Assembly (NCBI GenBank): GCA_022414725.1
Contig: CM039462.1
Coordinates: 183,935,386-183,999,385, forward strand
DNA from: Microglena sp. YARC
Lineage: Eukaryota; Chlorophyta; Chlorophyceae; Chlamydomonadales; Chlamydomonadaceae
Direction: 5' to 3'
DNA length: 64,000 nt
Shown here: positions 1 to 9,473 of the stretch, piece by piece
How positions within the stretch are numbered: the stretch's first letter is position 1
Layout of the letters: every line of letters starts with the position of its first letter
Notes under the pieces: generated by a model
Databases searched by the model: none
Told to the model about the DNA's origin: nothing
What the model saw: only the letters and a program-made list of their open reading frames with translations
Program-made: the position numbers and the translations under genes

Positions 1-1059
1 GACCTTCTAGCAGTATGCTTGGTGTCCAATCCTCTTGTACAGTTTAAGGGCGTACAATTGAGGGCGAACCAAAATGAAAACAAGCTTCTCTATGTGGCTG
101 CCAAGGCCGGTCACGCCGATGTCTGCAAGCTGCTTATGGATCCAGAGGTTGCTGGACTTGAGTTCAGGGCCCTGGCGAACTATAGCTACAGCTTTGCCTT
201 GTTGGAGGCTGCCAATGAAGGTCACGCAGATGTCTGCAAGCTGCTCATGGATCCAGCGGTGGCTGGACTTGAGTTCAGGGCCCGGGCGAACTCTAGCGAC
301 AGCAGTGCCTTGTGGGCGGCTGCCAAGGCAGGTCACACAGATGTCTGCAAGCTGCTGATGGATCCAGAGGTGGCTGGAATTGAGTTCAGGGCCCTGGCGA
401 ACACCACCGACAGCTGGGCATTGTTGGCCGCTGCTAAGGACGGTCACGCAGATGTTTGCAAGCTGCTGATGGATCCAGTGGTGGCTGGAATTGAGTTCAG
501 GGCCCGGGCGAACTCTAGCGACAGCAGGGCCTTGCGTGAGGCTGCCAAGGCAGGTCACGCATATGTCTGCAAGATGCTGATGGATCCAGAGGTGGCTGGA
601 ATTGAGTTCAGGGCTAGGGCGAACTCTAGCGACAGCAGGGCCTTGCGTGAGGCTGCCAAGGTAGGTCACGCAGATGTCTGCAAGCTGCTCATGGATCCAG
701 AGGTGGCTGGAATTGAGTTCAGGGCCCGCGCGAACTCTAGCGACAGCAGGGCCTTGCGGCTGGCTGCCCATGCAGGTCACGCAGATGTCTGCAAGCTGCT
801 CATGGATCCAGAGGTGGCTGGAATTGAGTTCAGGGCCAGGGCGAACACTTTCGACAGCAGGGCATTGTGGGCGGCTGCCAAGGCAGGTCACGCAGATGTC
901 TGCAAGCTGCTGATGGATCCAGCAGTGGCTGGACTTGAGTTCAGGGCCCGGGCGAACAATGACAACAGCAGTGCATTGTGGGCGGCTGCCCATGCAGGTC
1001 ACGCAGATGTCTGCAAGCTGCTGATTGATTCAGATGCGGCTGGCACCGAGTACAGCTGA
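1..1059 (+). CDS. Ankyrin-repeat protein, 5' end outside window
   Basis: The frame is open from the first base, so the start lies upstream. It encodes nine 37-residue ankyrin-type units (111 bp each) with the recurring core GHADVCKLLMDP, and ends in TGA at 1057-1059. The first visible residues (DLLAVCLVSNPLVQ) match residues of the F-box/ankyrin protein at 3232-4563 just before its repeats, so this gene probably also had an N-terminal F-box. Such proteins in large DNA viruses commonly act as substrate adaptors for SCF ubiquitin ligases; that role is inferred. Units are nearly identical at DNA level, which favours unequal crossing-over. The opposite strand is also open over 331 codons, but only because of the repeat periodicity. 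Confidence 0.85.
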   Translation, partial: DLLAVCLVSNPLVQFKGVQLRANQNENKLLYVAAKAGHADVCKLLMDPEVAGLEFRALANYSYSFALLEAANEGHADVCKLLMDPAVAGLEFRARANSSDSSALWAAAKAGHTDVCKLLMDPEVAGIEFRALANTTDSWALLAAAKDGHADVCKLLMDPVVAGIEFRARANSSDSRALREAAKAGHAYVCKMLMDPEVAGIEFRARANSSDSRALREAAKVGHADVCKLLMDPEVAGIEFRARANSSDSRALRLAAHAGHADVCKLLMDPEVAGIEFRARANTFDSRALWAAAKAGHADVCKLLMDPAVAGLEFRARANNDNSSALWAAAHAGHADVCKLLIDSDAAGTEYS

Positions 1060-1142
1060 GTTGAGACAACCAACGTCTGTGTCTTTTTGATCAGACTTCC
1101 AATGGCCTCAAAAACCCTTTGTTACACTCAGACCGGTCAATA

Positions 1143-1496
1143 ATGTTACAGTATATTGAATCAATTACAATTCTCTATGTACAACTTGGACAGACGGTCG
1201 ATTGTGGTACACATGTACACATTGCTGCAAAGTTTGAGGAGAGTGGCTATACTTGCGAATGTAAGCCACATGACAGTCTCGATTTGACTGGCGACATTAT
1301 GAAACATATAATTGCAAACGGTATGCAGATAAAAACTTCAACCAAGTGGCCATGCCGCTCTGGTTCAGGGAGGGATTGGAAGGCAGGCATGGGGTTTGGG
1401 GTTGATACATTGCGTCATGGAGTTGTACATGATAATTGGATTAATAGGGAATGGCACTACTTTGCCTCCTGGTATCACCGGATTATTAATCGGTAA
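1143..1496 (+). CDS. Hypothetical protein, 117 aa
   Basis: No family recognised. ATG at 1143 is preferred over an upstream TTG. The C-terminal half is rich in Trp, His and Gly (motifs GMGFGVDTLRHG and WHYFASWYHRI). The last 11 bases overlap the convergent gene at 1486-1848. Its first 54 bp and leader recur exactly, inverted, at 58275-58328, so the 5' part of this locus has been copied elsewhere. Confidence 0.45.
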   Translation: MLQYIESITILYVQLGQTVDCGTHVHIAAKFEESGYTCECKPHDSLDLTGDIMKHIIANGMQIKTSTKWPCRSGSGRDWKAGMGFGVDTLRHGVVHDNWINREWHYFASWYHRIINR

Positions 1497-1848
1497 ATAG
1501 ATACTTGTTCAAGTGCAGTTTATGTTTACTGCAAATTCTAAGAAAGTGCAGCTCAGTTGAATGTAGTCCGAATAAGTTAGCAAATCGGAGGGCTGTCTCG
1601 ATACTATATGGACGGGTTTGACTCATGTTATTAATTGCATGCAAGAAATCATTTTCTTTGAACACCAGCAATCTCCCCGGCTCTCTAGTTGTTTGCATGT
1701 AAGGTAAATCAACTTGTATTTCGTTGAAGTCTTCACATATCTCCCTGTTCAGATCGACATGTATGTAGCAGTCTTGACGAGAAACAACTCTATCTATATC
1801 AGACACGGGGTGAGTGGATGCCTGAATAACCAAGCGACAATCGTTCAT
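1486..1848 (-). CDS. Hypothetical protein, 120 aa
   Basis: An ATG-started frame with no recognisable domain. It is acidic near the N-terminus (SDIDRVVSRQD) and has a leucine-rich C-terminal helix-like segment (LRFANLFGLHSTELHFL). It converges with the gene at 1143-1496 and overlaps it by 11 bases. It may be real because it is long for this AT-rich stretch and has an ATG, but nothing else supports it. Confidence 0.4.
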   Translation of the reverse strand: MNDCRLVIQASTHPVSDIDRVVSRQDCYIHVDLNREICEDFNEIQVDLPYMQTTREPGRLLVFKENDFLHAINNMSQTRPYSIETALRFANLFGLHSTELHFLRICSKHKLHLNKYLFTD

Positions 1849-2381
1849 ATTAGTTTTCTTTTTATAATTATCATCGCCTTATCCTTAAACCCATTAAGCA
1901 AAATAGTAGTGAGTAAGATTAAATTTACAAATTTACGGGTGTTCCTTTCATACCATATCACAGTTTAGTGAACGTGTTAGCCAATTCAGTCCATGACTTG
2001 CAATCGGCAGGGTGTCGCATGTCTCGTCCAATGAAATTAATTGTGAGTTGGTTAGGCGAACGGAGGAAACATGATCGGATAACGCACGCACGGCGGCGGA
2101 TGTCGAGGTGATGCTGTTGATGTTGCTGGCCACGCACCCACTCGCACTCGTATTGTCACGACACATGACGCATCATCCATCCTCACACAGCCTTACACAC
2201 GCGAATCTGTCCAACTGCGACTCATTCAATGCGCCGAACGAACCAGAATTCGCCCCCCCGTACACACACGTGGTGGTGGTGCAATGCATTTGTTCAGGCC
2301 AACAAAAATGGGGAGACGTTGATTCATTTTGTTCGTCCACCGAGTGTAGAGACATATCGACAAAACGGAAGAAAAAGTCCA

Positions 2382-2936
2382 ATGATCGACACTTTGCAAT
2401 ATAGTGTGTTGCACGGAGTATTATGTGCACTGGGTCCTGCAGACAGTGTCCGGTTGGCATCATGCTCGAAATCTCTTAACCATTCCGTTATGAGTTTGGC
2501 AAGTCTTGAGACTTTGATACCAATACTACGGGAGCGATTGAAGGAGGCTTGTTGGTCACTATTACAAGCTGGGTATTGTGTTGGAGTCAAAAATACACTT
2601 GCCAGTTCCATATCGGGCGCGAATTCGATGATAACATTCACCTACACAGATAAGATGTTACACGAATGTGATTATTTCGTCATGGGTGCACCTGAAACAA
2701 CGATGTATCGCTTTCAAGCTTTGATTAGGGAAACTGTGGTCAACAACATGAAGATGTTTGGAGAAGTCTTCGACAGGTACATCATCCATACAAATGCACG
2801 GCTGCAGCGAAAGGGCAATCGCCCAACAATCCGTGCGAAGAAGATTGAAAAACATTTCGCTAGATGCGCCGAACAATTATCACGAGTCGCCCAAACCATG
2901 AGTTCAGATACTACAGTCGACGGAATACTAAAATGA
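2382..2936 (+). CDS. F-box-like hypothetical protein, C-terminus supplied by a repeat
   Basis: ATG at 2382 is favoured because residues 4-45 look like a degenerate F-box helix set (LHGVLCALGPADSVRLASCS). An in-frame ATG at 2229 would add 51 low-complexity residues. The rest is helical and basic (RPTIRAKKIEKHFARCAEQL). The last eight codons and the stop lie inside a dispersed TIR repeat beginning at about 2911 (TACAGTCGACGGAATAC), so the original C-terminus was probably cut off by that insertion. Confidence 0.5.
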   Translation: MIDTLQYSVLHGVLCALGPADSVRLASCSKSLNHSVMSLASLETLIPILRERLKEACWSLLQAGYCVGVKNTLASSISGANSMITFTYTDKMLHECDYFVMGAPETTMYRFQALIRETVVNNMKMFGEVFDRYIIHTNARLQRKGNRPTIRAKKIEKHFARCAEQLSRVAQTMSSDTTVDGILK

Positions 2937-2990
2937 AACCGCCTCGTGTACGGCACACCTTACGGTGTAGCAACCCACTGGGTTGGGTGG
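2911..2990 (+). repeat. Terminal-inverted-repeat family, solo end
   Basis: Contains CTACAGTCGACGGAATAC followed by TAAAATGAAACC, then a GTGTACGG...CACCTTACGGTGTA segment able to form a short stem. Related ends occur at 7160-7215, 10629-10712, 14660-14690, 15787-15806, 34731 and 36591. Two of these have an inverted partner and define complete elements (34731-35157 and 36591-36832). Confidence 0.7.
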
Positions 2991-3231
2991 GTGGTGAACG
3001 TTTTGGTCACGCGAAATTGCTATCCAAAGGACGTACCAGCAGACTGCCGCTGGGAAGGCGGACCTGCAAGACTCGATGCTGCCGGTGCTCAGTAACATCG
3101 TGCAGCGAATGAGCAGGGTGAACCCGGCAGAAGCAAGCAAGTACGAGGACGACGACGCCTTCCTCCAGGGAGGCGCCGGCTCCGTCACCTTCAGAGCCAT
3201 GCAGGCATGGCACTGCATAGCCGGACCTGCG

Positions 3232-4563
3232 TCAGGGTCCTCTCGGAGAGGGGCGTGCCGCTGCCAGAGGAACTACGGACGCACTGTCAAGATTCACAAT
3301 GGCCATGTACTCGGGGCCAGCCACATCTGGATCCATCAAAAGCAAGCAGACATCGGCGTGACCAGCCTTCGCAGCCACCATCAAGGCCCAGCTGTTGACA
3401 GAGTTCGCCCGGGCCCTGAACTCAACTCCAGCAACCTCTGGATCCATCAGCAGCTTGCAGACATCTGCGTGACCTGCCTTGGCAGCCGCCCACAATGCTC
3501 TGCTGTCGAAAGTGTACGCCCTGGCCCTGAACTCAATTCCAGCCACAGCTGGATCCATCAGCAGCTTGCAGACATCTGCGTGACCTGCATGGGCAGCCAG
3601 CCACAATGCCCAGCTGTCGCTAGAATTAGCCCTGGCCCTGAACTCAAGTCCAGCCACCGCAGGATCCATGAGCAGCTTGCAGACATCTGCGTGACCGGCA
3701 TTCGCAGCCGCCCCCAAGGCCCAGCTGTCGTTAGAGTTCGCCAGGGCCCTGAACTCAATTCCAGCCACCTCTGGATCCATCAGCATCTTGCACACATCTG
3801 CGTGACCTTCCTTCGCAGACAGCCACAAGGCCCTGCTGTTGAGAGAGTTCGCCCTAGCCCTGAACTCAATTCCAGCCACCGCTGGATCCATAAGCAGCTT
3901 GCAGACATCTGCGTGACCTGCATTGGCAGCCACCTGCAAGGCCCAGCTGTCGCTAGAGTTCGCCACGGCCCTGTACTCAATTCCAGCCACCTCTGGATCC
4001 ATCAGCAGCTTGCAGACATCTGCGTGACCTTCATTGGCAGCCAGCCGCAAGGCCCAGCTGTCTCTAGAGTTCGCCCTGGCCCTGAACTCAACTCCAGCCA
4101 CCGCTGGATCCATCAGCAGCTTGCAGACATCTGCGTGACCTCCATAGGCAGCCTCACGCAAGGCCCAGCTGTTGACAGAGTTAGCCCGGGCCCTGAACTC
4201 AATTCCAGCCACCGCTGGATCCATGAGCAGCTTGCAGACATCGGCGTGACCGGCCTTGGCAGCCACATAGAGAAGCTTGTTTTCATTTTGGTTCGCCCTC
4301 AATTGTAGGACCCTGTTCACCTGTACAAGAGGATTGGACACCAAGCATACTGCTAGAAGGTCGGCGCGCCCCCCTTTCGCCATCATCTCTCCAACTCGCT
4401 GTGGTGGTTGGATCAGTCCGGTAAGGGGCCATCCAGAAAATCTTTTGTGCAGAGTTTTACACACTAATACAATCTTTGGGTTGGAAAATAATAGGGCAAT
4501 ACGATCAAGAATGTCATGGGGACACGTAAGGAGTGGAAACGATGATCGCGTGTTCGACTGCAT
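3232..4563 (-). CDS. F-box/ankyrin-repeat protein, 443 aa
   Basis: Starts with ATG. Residues about 10-45 form an F-box-like segment (CPHDILDRIALLFSNPKIVL). After a linker (IQPPQRVGEMMAKGGRADLL) come nine 37-residue ankyrin units with the core GHADVCKLLMDPAVAG, ending in a short divergent tail. An F-box recruits Skp1 and ankyrin repeats bind targets, so a role in host ubiquitin targeting is the usual inference for such virus-type proteins. The leader contains three 40-bp iterations (4641-4738). This is the intact member of a family that also includes 1-1059 (partial) and 32344-34305 (broken). Confidence 0.85.
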   Translation of the reverse strand: MQSNTRSSFPLLTCPHDILDRIALLFSNPKIVLVCKTLHKRFSGWPLTGLIQPPQRVGEMMAKGGRADLLAVCLVSNPLVQVNRVLQLRANQNENKLLYVAAKAGHADVCKLLMDPAVAGIEFRARANSVNSWALREAAYGGHADVCKLLMDPAVAGVEFRARANSRDSWALRLAANEGHADVCKLLMDPEVAGIEYRAVANSSDSWALQVAANAGHADVCKLLMDPAVAGIEFRARANSLNSRALWLSAKEGHADVCKMLMDPEVAGIEFRALANSNDSWALGAAANAGHADVCKLLMDPAVAGLEFRARANSSDSWALWLAAHAGHADVCKLLMDPAVAGIEFRARAYTFDSRALWAAAKAGHADVCKLLMDPEVAGVEFRARANSVNSWALMVAAKAGHADVCLLLMDPDVAGPEYMAIVNLDSASVVPLAAARPSPRGP

Positions 4564-4640
4564 GTTCGATGAACATGTGTGTACAGGATGGTATAAATAA
4601 ACAATGAGTTGGGATAAACCCTATAAACCCTTGGTTGCAC

Positions 4641-4738
4641 TTGCCTGGCGGTATCTGCAAGCGGTGAGTGTAAGAGGAACTTGCCTGGCGGTATCTGCAA
4701 GCTGTGAGTGTAAGAGGAACTTGCCTGGCGGTATGCAT
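4641..4738. promoter_or_regulatory. Three 40-bp iterations upstream of the F-box/ankyrin gene
   Basis: TTGCCTGGCGGTATCTGCAA recurs at 4641, 4681 and 4721, exactly 40 bp apart, the last copy incomplete. It lies about 78-175 bp upstream of the ATG at 4563. The reverse complement occurs twice, about 85-140 bp upstream of the homologous broken gene at 32344. The conserved placement suggests a regulatory element; the function is inferred. Confidence 0.45.
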
Positions 4739-4864
4739 TATGTTATCACGACACATGCCGCATCCTCACACACGCGTCGCTGCGGCTGCTGTCGAGATGT
4801 TGATACCCACCAACCACTCACTCATTCTCACGCACGCACTCTATCACACGCAAACGGCGGAACA

Positions 4865-5960
4865 CTGTCGAATGTATCAGGCATCATCCTCCTTCGTAAT
4901 CGCAATGGTGATCCTTAATACCTTTGTGACCTTTGAGATGTCGATTCAATCCGCCTTTCGCCCGAATTATTTACCACATCCTCCTTCGTAATCACAATGG
5001 TGAATACCTCGGTGACAGTTGAGATGTCGAGTCAATCCGCCTTTGGTAACGAATGATTTACCACACCCTCCTTCATAGTCACAATGGTGAACCATAATAC
5101 CTTGGTGAAATTTGAGATGTTGTTCCAATTCGCCTTTGGTCACGAATGATTTACCACATCCTCCTTCGTAATCGCAATGGTGATCCTTAATACCTTGGTG
5201 ACCTTTGAGATGTCGATTCAATCCGCCTTTCGTCCCGAACGATTTACCACATCCTCCTCCGTAATCGCAATGGTGATCCTTAATACCTCGGTGACAGTTG
5301 AGATGTCGAGTCAATCCGCCTTTCGTCACGAATGATGTACCACACCCTCCTTCGTAGTCACAATGGTGATCCTTAATGCCTTGGTGAAATTTGAGATGTC
5401 GATTCAATTCGCCTTTGTCCACGAATGATTTACCACATCCTCCTTCGTAATCGCAATGGTGATCCTTAATACCTTGGTGACCTTTGAGATGTCGATTCAA
5501 TCCGCCTTTCGTCCCGAATGATTTACCACATCCTCCTTCGTAATCACAATGGTGAATACCTCGGTGACAGTTGAGATGTTGTTCCAATTCGCATTTGGTC
5601 ACGAATGATTTACCACATCCTTCGTAATCGCAATGGTGATCCTTAATACCTTGGTGACCTTTGAGATGTCGATTCAATCCGCCTTTCGTCCCGAATGATT
5701 TACCACATCCTCCTTCGAAATCACAATGGTGAATACCTCGGTGACAGTTGAGATGTTGTTCCAATTCGCCTTTGGTCACGAATGATTTACCACATCCTCC
5801 TTCATAATCACAATGGTGAACCATAATACCTCTTTGACCTTTGAGATGTTGATTCAATTCGCCTTTGGTCACGGATGAAATACCACACCCTCTTTAATAA
5901 TAACAATGGTGTTCCTTAATACCTTGGTGAAATTTGAGATGTTGATTCAACTCGCCTTTT
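4865..5960 (-). pseudogene. C2H2 zinc-finger array, decayed at both ends
   Basis: The open part runs 4967-5824 (ATG) and encodes nine complete fingers plus one partial, with consensus HHCDYEGGCGKSFVTKGEL and then H-X3-H. The family is TFIIIA/Kruppel-like and would bind nucleic acid. Most fingers have C-X5-C (an extra Gly) rather than the canonical C-X4-C seen once in the array, which may weaken zinc binding. Upstream, one more finger (to about 5960) is cut by TAA where TAC GAA is expected. Downstream, the Ser codon of GKSF has become TAA and a base is missing in the next finger. Both ends are therefore decayed remnants of a longer array. Confidence 0.75.
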
Positions 5961-6125
5961 TTATCTAGCAGGCTTTCGACACAAAAAAATGAGCTGTGAT
6001 TATTCAACCCGAGTTTAACAAAGATGCAGCAAACCAGGCTAGAGAATGGGGAAAGAAAGCTTACAAAGTGTTGCCTTCATCAGATGTCGAGGAGCTCATC
6101 AATACTGTCACGTCACAAATTCAAA

Positions 6126-6731
6126 TCATGATGGAATTCGGAGAAGAATCTTGACACAGGACGCATTCGCATACATCAGTGCCGACCTCCCATGACATTC
6201 GGTCGCCAACACTTGGGTGTAGGGGGAATGACGAAGAAGAATCTTGACACAGGCCGCGTGACCATGGAAACACGCCATCATCAATGCCGACAATCCGAAA
6301 TGATCGGTCGCCAGCACTTGTGTGTCGGGGGAATGTCGAAGCAGAATCTTGACACAGGCCGCGTGACCATGGATACATGCCCACATCAATGCCGACATCC
6401 CATGATTGTCTGTCGCCAGCACTTGTTCGTTCGGAGAGTATCCAAGAAGAATATTGACACATGCTGCATTCGCATGCCCCCCCTGAATGCCACAAGCACG
6501 CATCAGTGCCGACATCCCATGATTATTCGTCGCAAGCACTTGCTCGTTCGGAGAGTTCCTAATGAGAATCTCGACCAGGGAGACGTTGCCCTGTTTACAC
6601 CCCCCAATCAATGCCGTCTCCCCAGAGTAGTTCGGAGGCTTCGCAAGAAGCATCGCAGCCCTAGAAAATGCATCGGCCTCGTTATCCAGCATCCGTTCGC
6701 AAGTCCCCACGGCACCGAGGTCGCATTGCAT
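6126..6731 (-). CDS. Ankyrin-repeat protein, 201 aa
   Basis: ATG start. About five ankyrin units of a type unlike the 111-bp family, with cores such as GMSALMWACIHGHAACVKIL and LLRHSPDTQVLATD. The N-terminal 40 residues are unique. This more canonical ankyrin consensus (G-x-SALM-x-AC-x-GH-x-ACVKILL) is common in giant viruses and in intracellular bacteria. The partner is unknown. Confidence 0.75.
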   Translation of the reverse strand: MQCDLGAVGTCERMLDNEADAFSRAAMLLAKPPNYSGETALIGGCKQGNVSLVEILIRNSPNEQVLATNNHGMSALMRACGIQGGHANAACVNILLGYSPNEQVLATDNHGMSALMWACIHGHAACVKILLRHSPDTQVLATDHFGLSALMMACFHGHAACVKILLRHSPYTQVLATECHGRSALMYANASCVKILLRIPS

Positions 6732-7159
6732 GCGGAACAGTGTGTTTCTTGTCGAGGGTTTTGGCCTCTCGAATGGCGAGCTCCAGACGATCCGGCCATG
6801 CGAACCCGCCGCGGATGGCTTTGTTGGTGCACAAAATTGCGGTCTCGCCGCAGAGCGTCGCGATGGAACGGAATCAACGGGAACGGTAACATCTCAACGT
6901 GGAAAGATGAAGAAGACACCGACGAAGACGAAGACATTTTCTCGTTCGCGGTGGTGGTTGCTGAGCCACCACCGATGACTAGCGGTTTTCCAAAAAGATG
7001 AGAATAGGGGGCTGTTGAAGTACAGGGAATCGATCAATCTTTACACTCGGCGTGAAACTTGTTGTGTACGGTCACACTGGAGTGTTTATTTTACAGTTCA
7101 AATCAGTCATGGGATGTGAGTATTTTGGGGGGCCTTGGAGTGAGACCACATCCTTTTAC

Positions 7160-7215
7160 ACTCGACGGAATACTAAAATGAAACCGCTTTCTGGAGTGTA
7201 CGGTACACCTTGAGG
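7160..7215 (+). repeat. TIR family, solo end
   Basis: CTCGACGGAATACTAAAATG followed by AAACCGC and a GTGTACGG-TACACC stem. Same family as 2911-2990. No inverted partner is nearby. Confidence 0.6.
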
Positions 7216-7288
7216 TCCGTTTATCAACCGAGGCATAAGAAACAATGCGTCAAACAATGTATTATTGTTTGCTAATGCATATATTAAA

Positions 7289-7567
7289 ATGGATATAACT
7301 CAAGTTTTGCAACACCCTCCATCAATCGACAAAAATCTTGCAACACAACTTGTATGCATTGTCATGCAATGGATACACTCAACAGGCAAGTATCCGCCAA
7401 ATATTGAAATCAATTGCGAACGGCTCATCAAATGGTATCAAAACAACGAAAACAAACCTGAACTCCTCGATCAAATCATTTCAGACTACAACGTTTTGTA
7501 CGGAACCATGGCCTTTCAGAATTTTGCAATCAAATCATGCAATGTACCCAAATCTTCTCAACCATGA
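7289..7567 (+). CDS. Hypothetical protein, 92 aa
   Basis: ATG at 7289 (MDITQVLQHPPSIDKNLATQ). Predicted mostly helical, Asn- and Lys-rich. No family recognised. Codon use is AT-rich, like the Trp-repeat gene downstream. Confidence 0.45.
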   Translation: MDITQVLQHPPSIDKNLATQLVCIVMQWIHSTGKYPPNIEINCERLIKWYQNNENKPELLDQIISDYNVLYGTMAFQNFAIKSCNVPKSSQP

Positions 7568-7866
7568 CAATGTCCGAAGATGCCGATTTGCTGGAATGTG
7601 ACATTTTAATACCAATCGTTTTCTCCCGCCACATGTATAATCTGTCCAATAATATGCATGACTCCTCCGCGAAAACACATACGTCGCACTCCACAGGGTT
7701 CGAAAACGTTATGATATCTTATGAAGAGTTTGAGCATCCCGGCAAGCTCACGGTGTCAAGGAGCCCGCACCAAGCTGCCATGGATGATGTCATGTGTAGC
7801 GTTTTTTCACGGACCCAACGTCTTGCGCATCGTGGCAGACAACATGGGTTTCGAATACCGAAATAA
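7537..7866 (+). CDS. Hypothetical protein, 109 aa, weak
   Basis: An ATG frame overlapping the previous gene by 31 bases. No domain is seen. The length is modest and the overlap could be chance, so this is a low-confidence call. Confidence 0.25.
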   Translation: MQCTQIFSTMTMSEDADLLECDILIPIVFSRHMYNLSNNMHDSSAKTHTSHSTGFENVMISYEEFEHPGKLTVSRSPHQAAMDDVMCSVFSRTQRLAHRGRQHGFRIPK

Positions 7867-7936
7867 ATAGCTTGGTTTTACATAAGCGCAAACCCCAACA
7901 TCACGTGGGATATTATACGAGATAATCCATTAAACT

Positions 7937-9121
7937 ATGATTACAGCGGAAAAAAATAGCCACATCTCGAGACGGGTCAAATGTATGGAACACAAGTGGG
8001 ATTGGTGGTTAATGAGTTATAATCCATGTTTGACGCGTGAAGTTATCGAATGCTATCCAGACAAACCATGGAATTGGTACGGGGTCAGCAGAAACCCCTT
8101 AATAACATGGGATATTATACAAGCCAACCCAGATAAACCATGGGACTGGCGTGGATTGAGCGCAAACCCAAATTTCATATGGGATGTTATTAAAGCCAAC
8201 CCTGATAAACAATGGGACTGGCGTGAATTGAGCGCAAACCCACATATCACATGGGATATTATACAAACCAACCCAGATAAACCATGGGATTGGTATAATA
8301 TCAGCAAAAACCCTTGCGTCAAATGGTTTATTGTCAAAGCCAACCCCGACAAACCATGGAACTGGTGTGGATTGAGCGCAAACCCCAGCATCACATGGGA
8401 GATTATACAAGACAACCCTGATAAACCATGGGATTGGTTTTTTATGAGCGCAAACCCCAATATCAAATGGGATATTGTGCAATCCAACCCAGATAAACAA
8501 TGGAATTGGACCTGGATAAGCGCAAACCCCAATATCACTTGGGATGTTGTACAAGCCAACCCTGATAAACCATGGGATTGGTACTGGATCAGCGAAAACC
8601 CCAATATCACATGGGATATTGTGCAATCCAACCCCGACAAACCATGGAATTGGACCTGGATCAGCGCAAACCCCAATATCACTTGGGATATTATACAAGC
8701 CAACCCCAACAAAAATTGGATTTGGTACTGGGTCAGCAGAAACCCCAACATCACATGGGATATTATCAAAGCCTACCCCGACAACCCATGGAATTGGTAC
8801 TGGATCAGCAAAACCGTACATATCCCATGTGATATTATCAAAGCCAACCCCGACAAACCATGGGATTGGCGTGGATTGAGCGCAAACCCCAATATCACGT
8901 GGGATGTTGTCGTAGCAAACCTAGATAACCCATGGAATTGGTATGAGTTGAGCTCAAACCCCAATATGTTGTTATCTACCCAAGACATTTGCGATATCAT
9001 ACGTAGATGTAGAGCAGCAAGAACCATTCAGAAAATATGGCGATACGTCAATACAAACCCGAGTTATAATGTATGTCAACACAGGCTCTTTAGGGAATAT
9101 AATGAAATGGTTTATTATTAA
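7937..9121 (+). CDS. Trp-rich 24-residue repeat protein (NPDKPWNW/NPNITW type), 394 aa
   Basis: ATG at 7937. About 14 tandem 24-residue units with consensus NPDKPWNWYWISANPNITWD. Units are strongly conserved at the paired Trp positions. Proteins built from this repeat are a recognisable feature of giant viruses; their function is not known to me. The C-terminus (RCRAARTIQKIWRYVNTNP) is an IQ-like tail of a kind seen at the ends of many giant-virus proteins and also in the genes at 16594, 18927 and 59790. A further unit in another frame lies just upstream (about 7885-7950), showing that the array was once longer. Confidence 0.85.
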   Translation: MITAEKNSHISRRVKCMEHKWDWWLMSYNPCLTREVIECYPDKPWNWYGVSRNPLITWDIIQANPDKPWDWRGLSANPNFIWDVIKANPDKQWDWRELSANPHITWDIIQTNPDKPWDWYNISKNPCVKWFIVKANPDKPWNWCGLSANPSITWEIIQDNPDKPWDWFFMSANPNIKWDIVQSNPDKQWNWTWISANPNITWDVVQANPDKPWDWYWISENPNITWDIVQSNPDKPWNWTWISANPNITWDIIQANPNKNWIWYWVSRNPNITWDIIKAYPDNPWNWYWISKTVHIPCDIIKANPDKPWDWRGLSANPNITWDVVVANLDNPWNWYELSSNPNMLLSTQDICDIIRRCRAARTIQKIWRYVNTNPSYNVCQHRLFREYNEMVYY

Positions 9122-9149
9122 ATTATTATTATCTTTTCAAATCGGGCCA

Positions 9150-9300
9150 CTCAATCGTACATCACAGAGCGACCTCTCGCATCACGGCGGAACCTGTGTC
9201 GAGTCACGTCACAGAGCTACCTCTCGCATCACGGCGGAAAATGTGTCAAGTCACATCACAGAGCGACCTCTCGCATCACGGCGGAACTTGAGCTTATCAC
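9150..9300. repeat. CATCAC/CGGCGGAA minisatellite, short block
   Basis: Three units of roughly 50 bp of the form GAGCGACCTCTCGCATCACG then GCGGAA..TGTGTCGAGTCAC. The same family makes up 52040-53515 and 61190-61500. No gene is seen between 9122 and 9473. Confidence 0.7.
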
Positions 9301-9473
9301 TGGAACACTTGGGCGTTCCGAGGTGTCGTCTCAAGCAGAGTATGAAAGAGGAATCTAGGGACACACGGAGGGGGCAGGGGAATTGATTTGCGGACTCATT
9401 CGCACCGAAAATAAACTTGTACGGATCCCGGTGTCTCACATGCAGAAGCAGGGGGCACACAAGCCAAGCTCAC

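Noticed and set aside
7..1002. 331-codon reverse-strand frame opposite the ankyrin gene
   Set aside because: The 111-bp repeat keeps an antisense frame open by periodicity; the sense strand has the ankyrin consensus.
3076..4308. 410-codon forward frame opposite the F-box/ankyrin gene
   Set aside because: Same repeat shadow; it has no domain and its N-terminal part lies in unrelated intergenic sequence.
8053..8821. Long reverse frames opposite the Trp-rich repeat gene
   Set aside because: 72-bp periodicity produces open antisense frames; no independent support.
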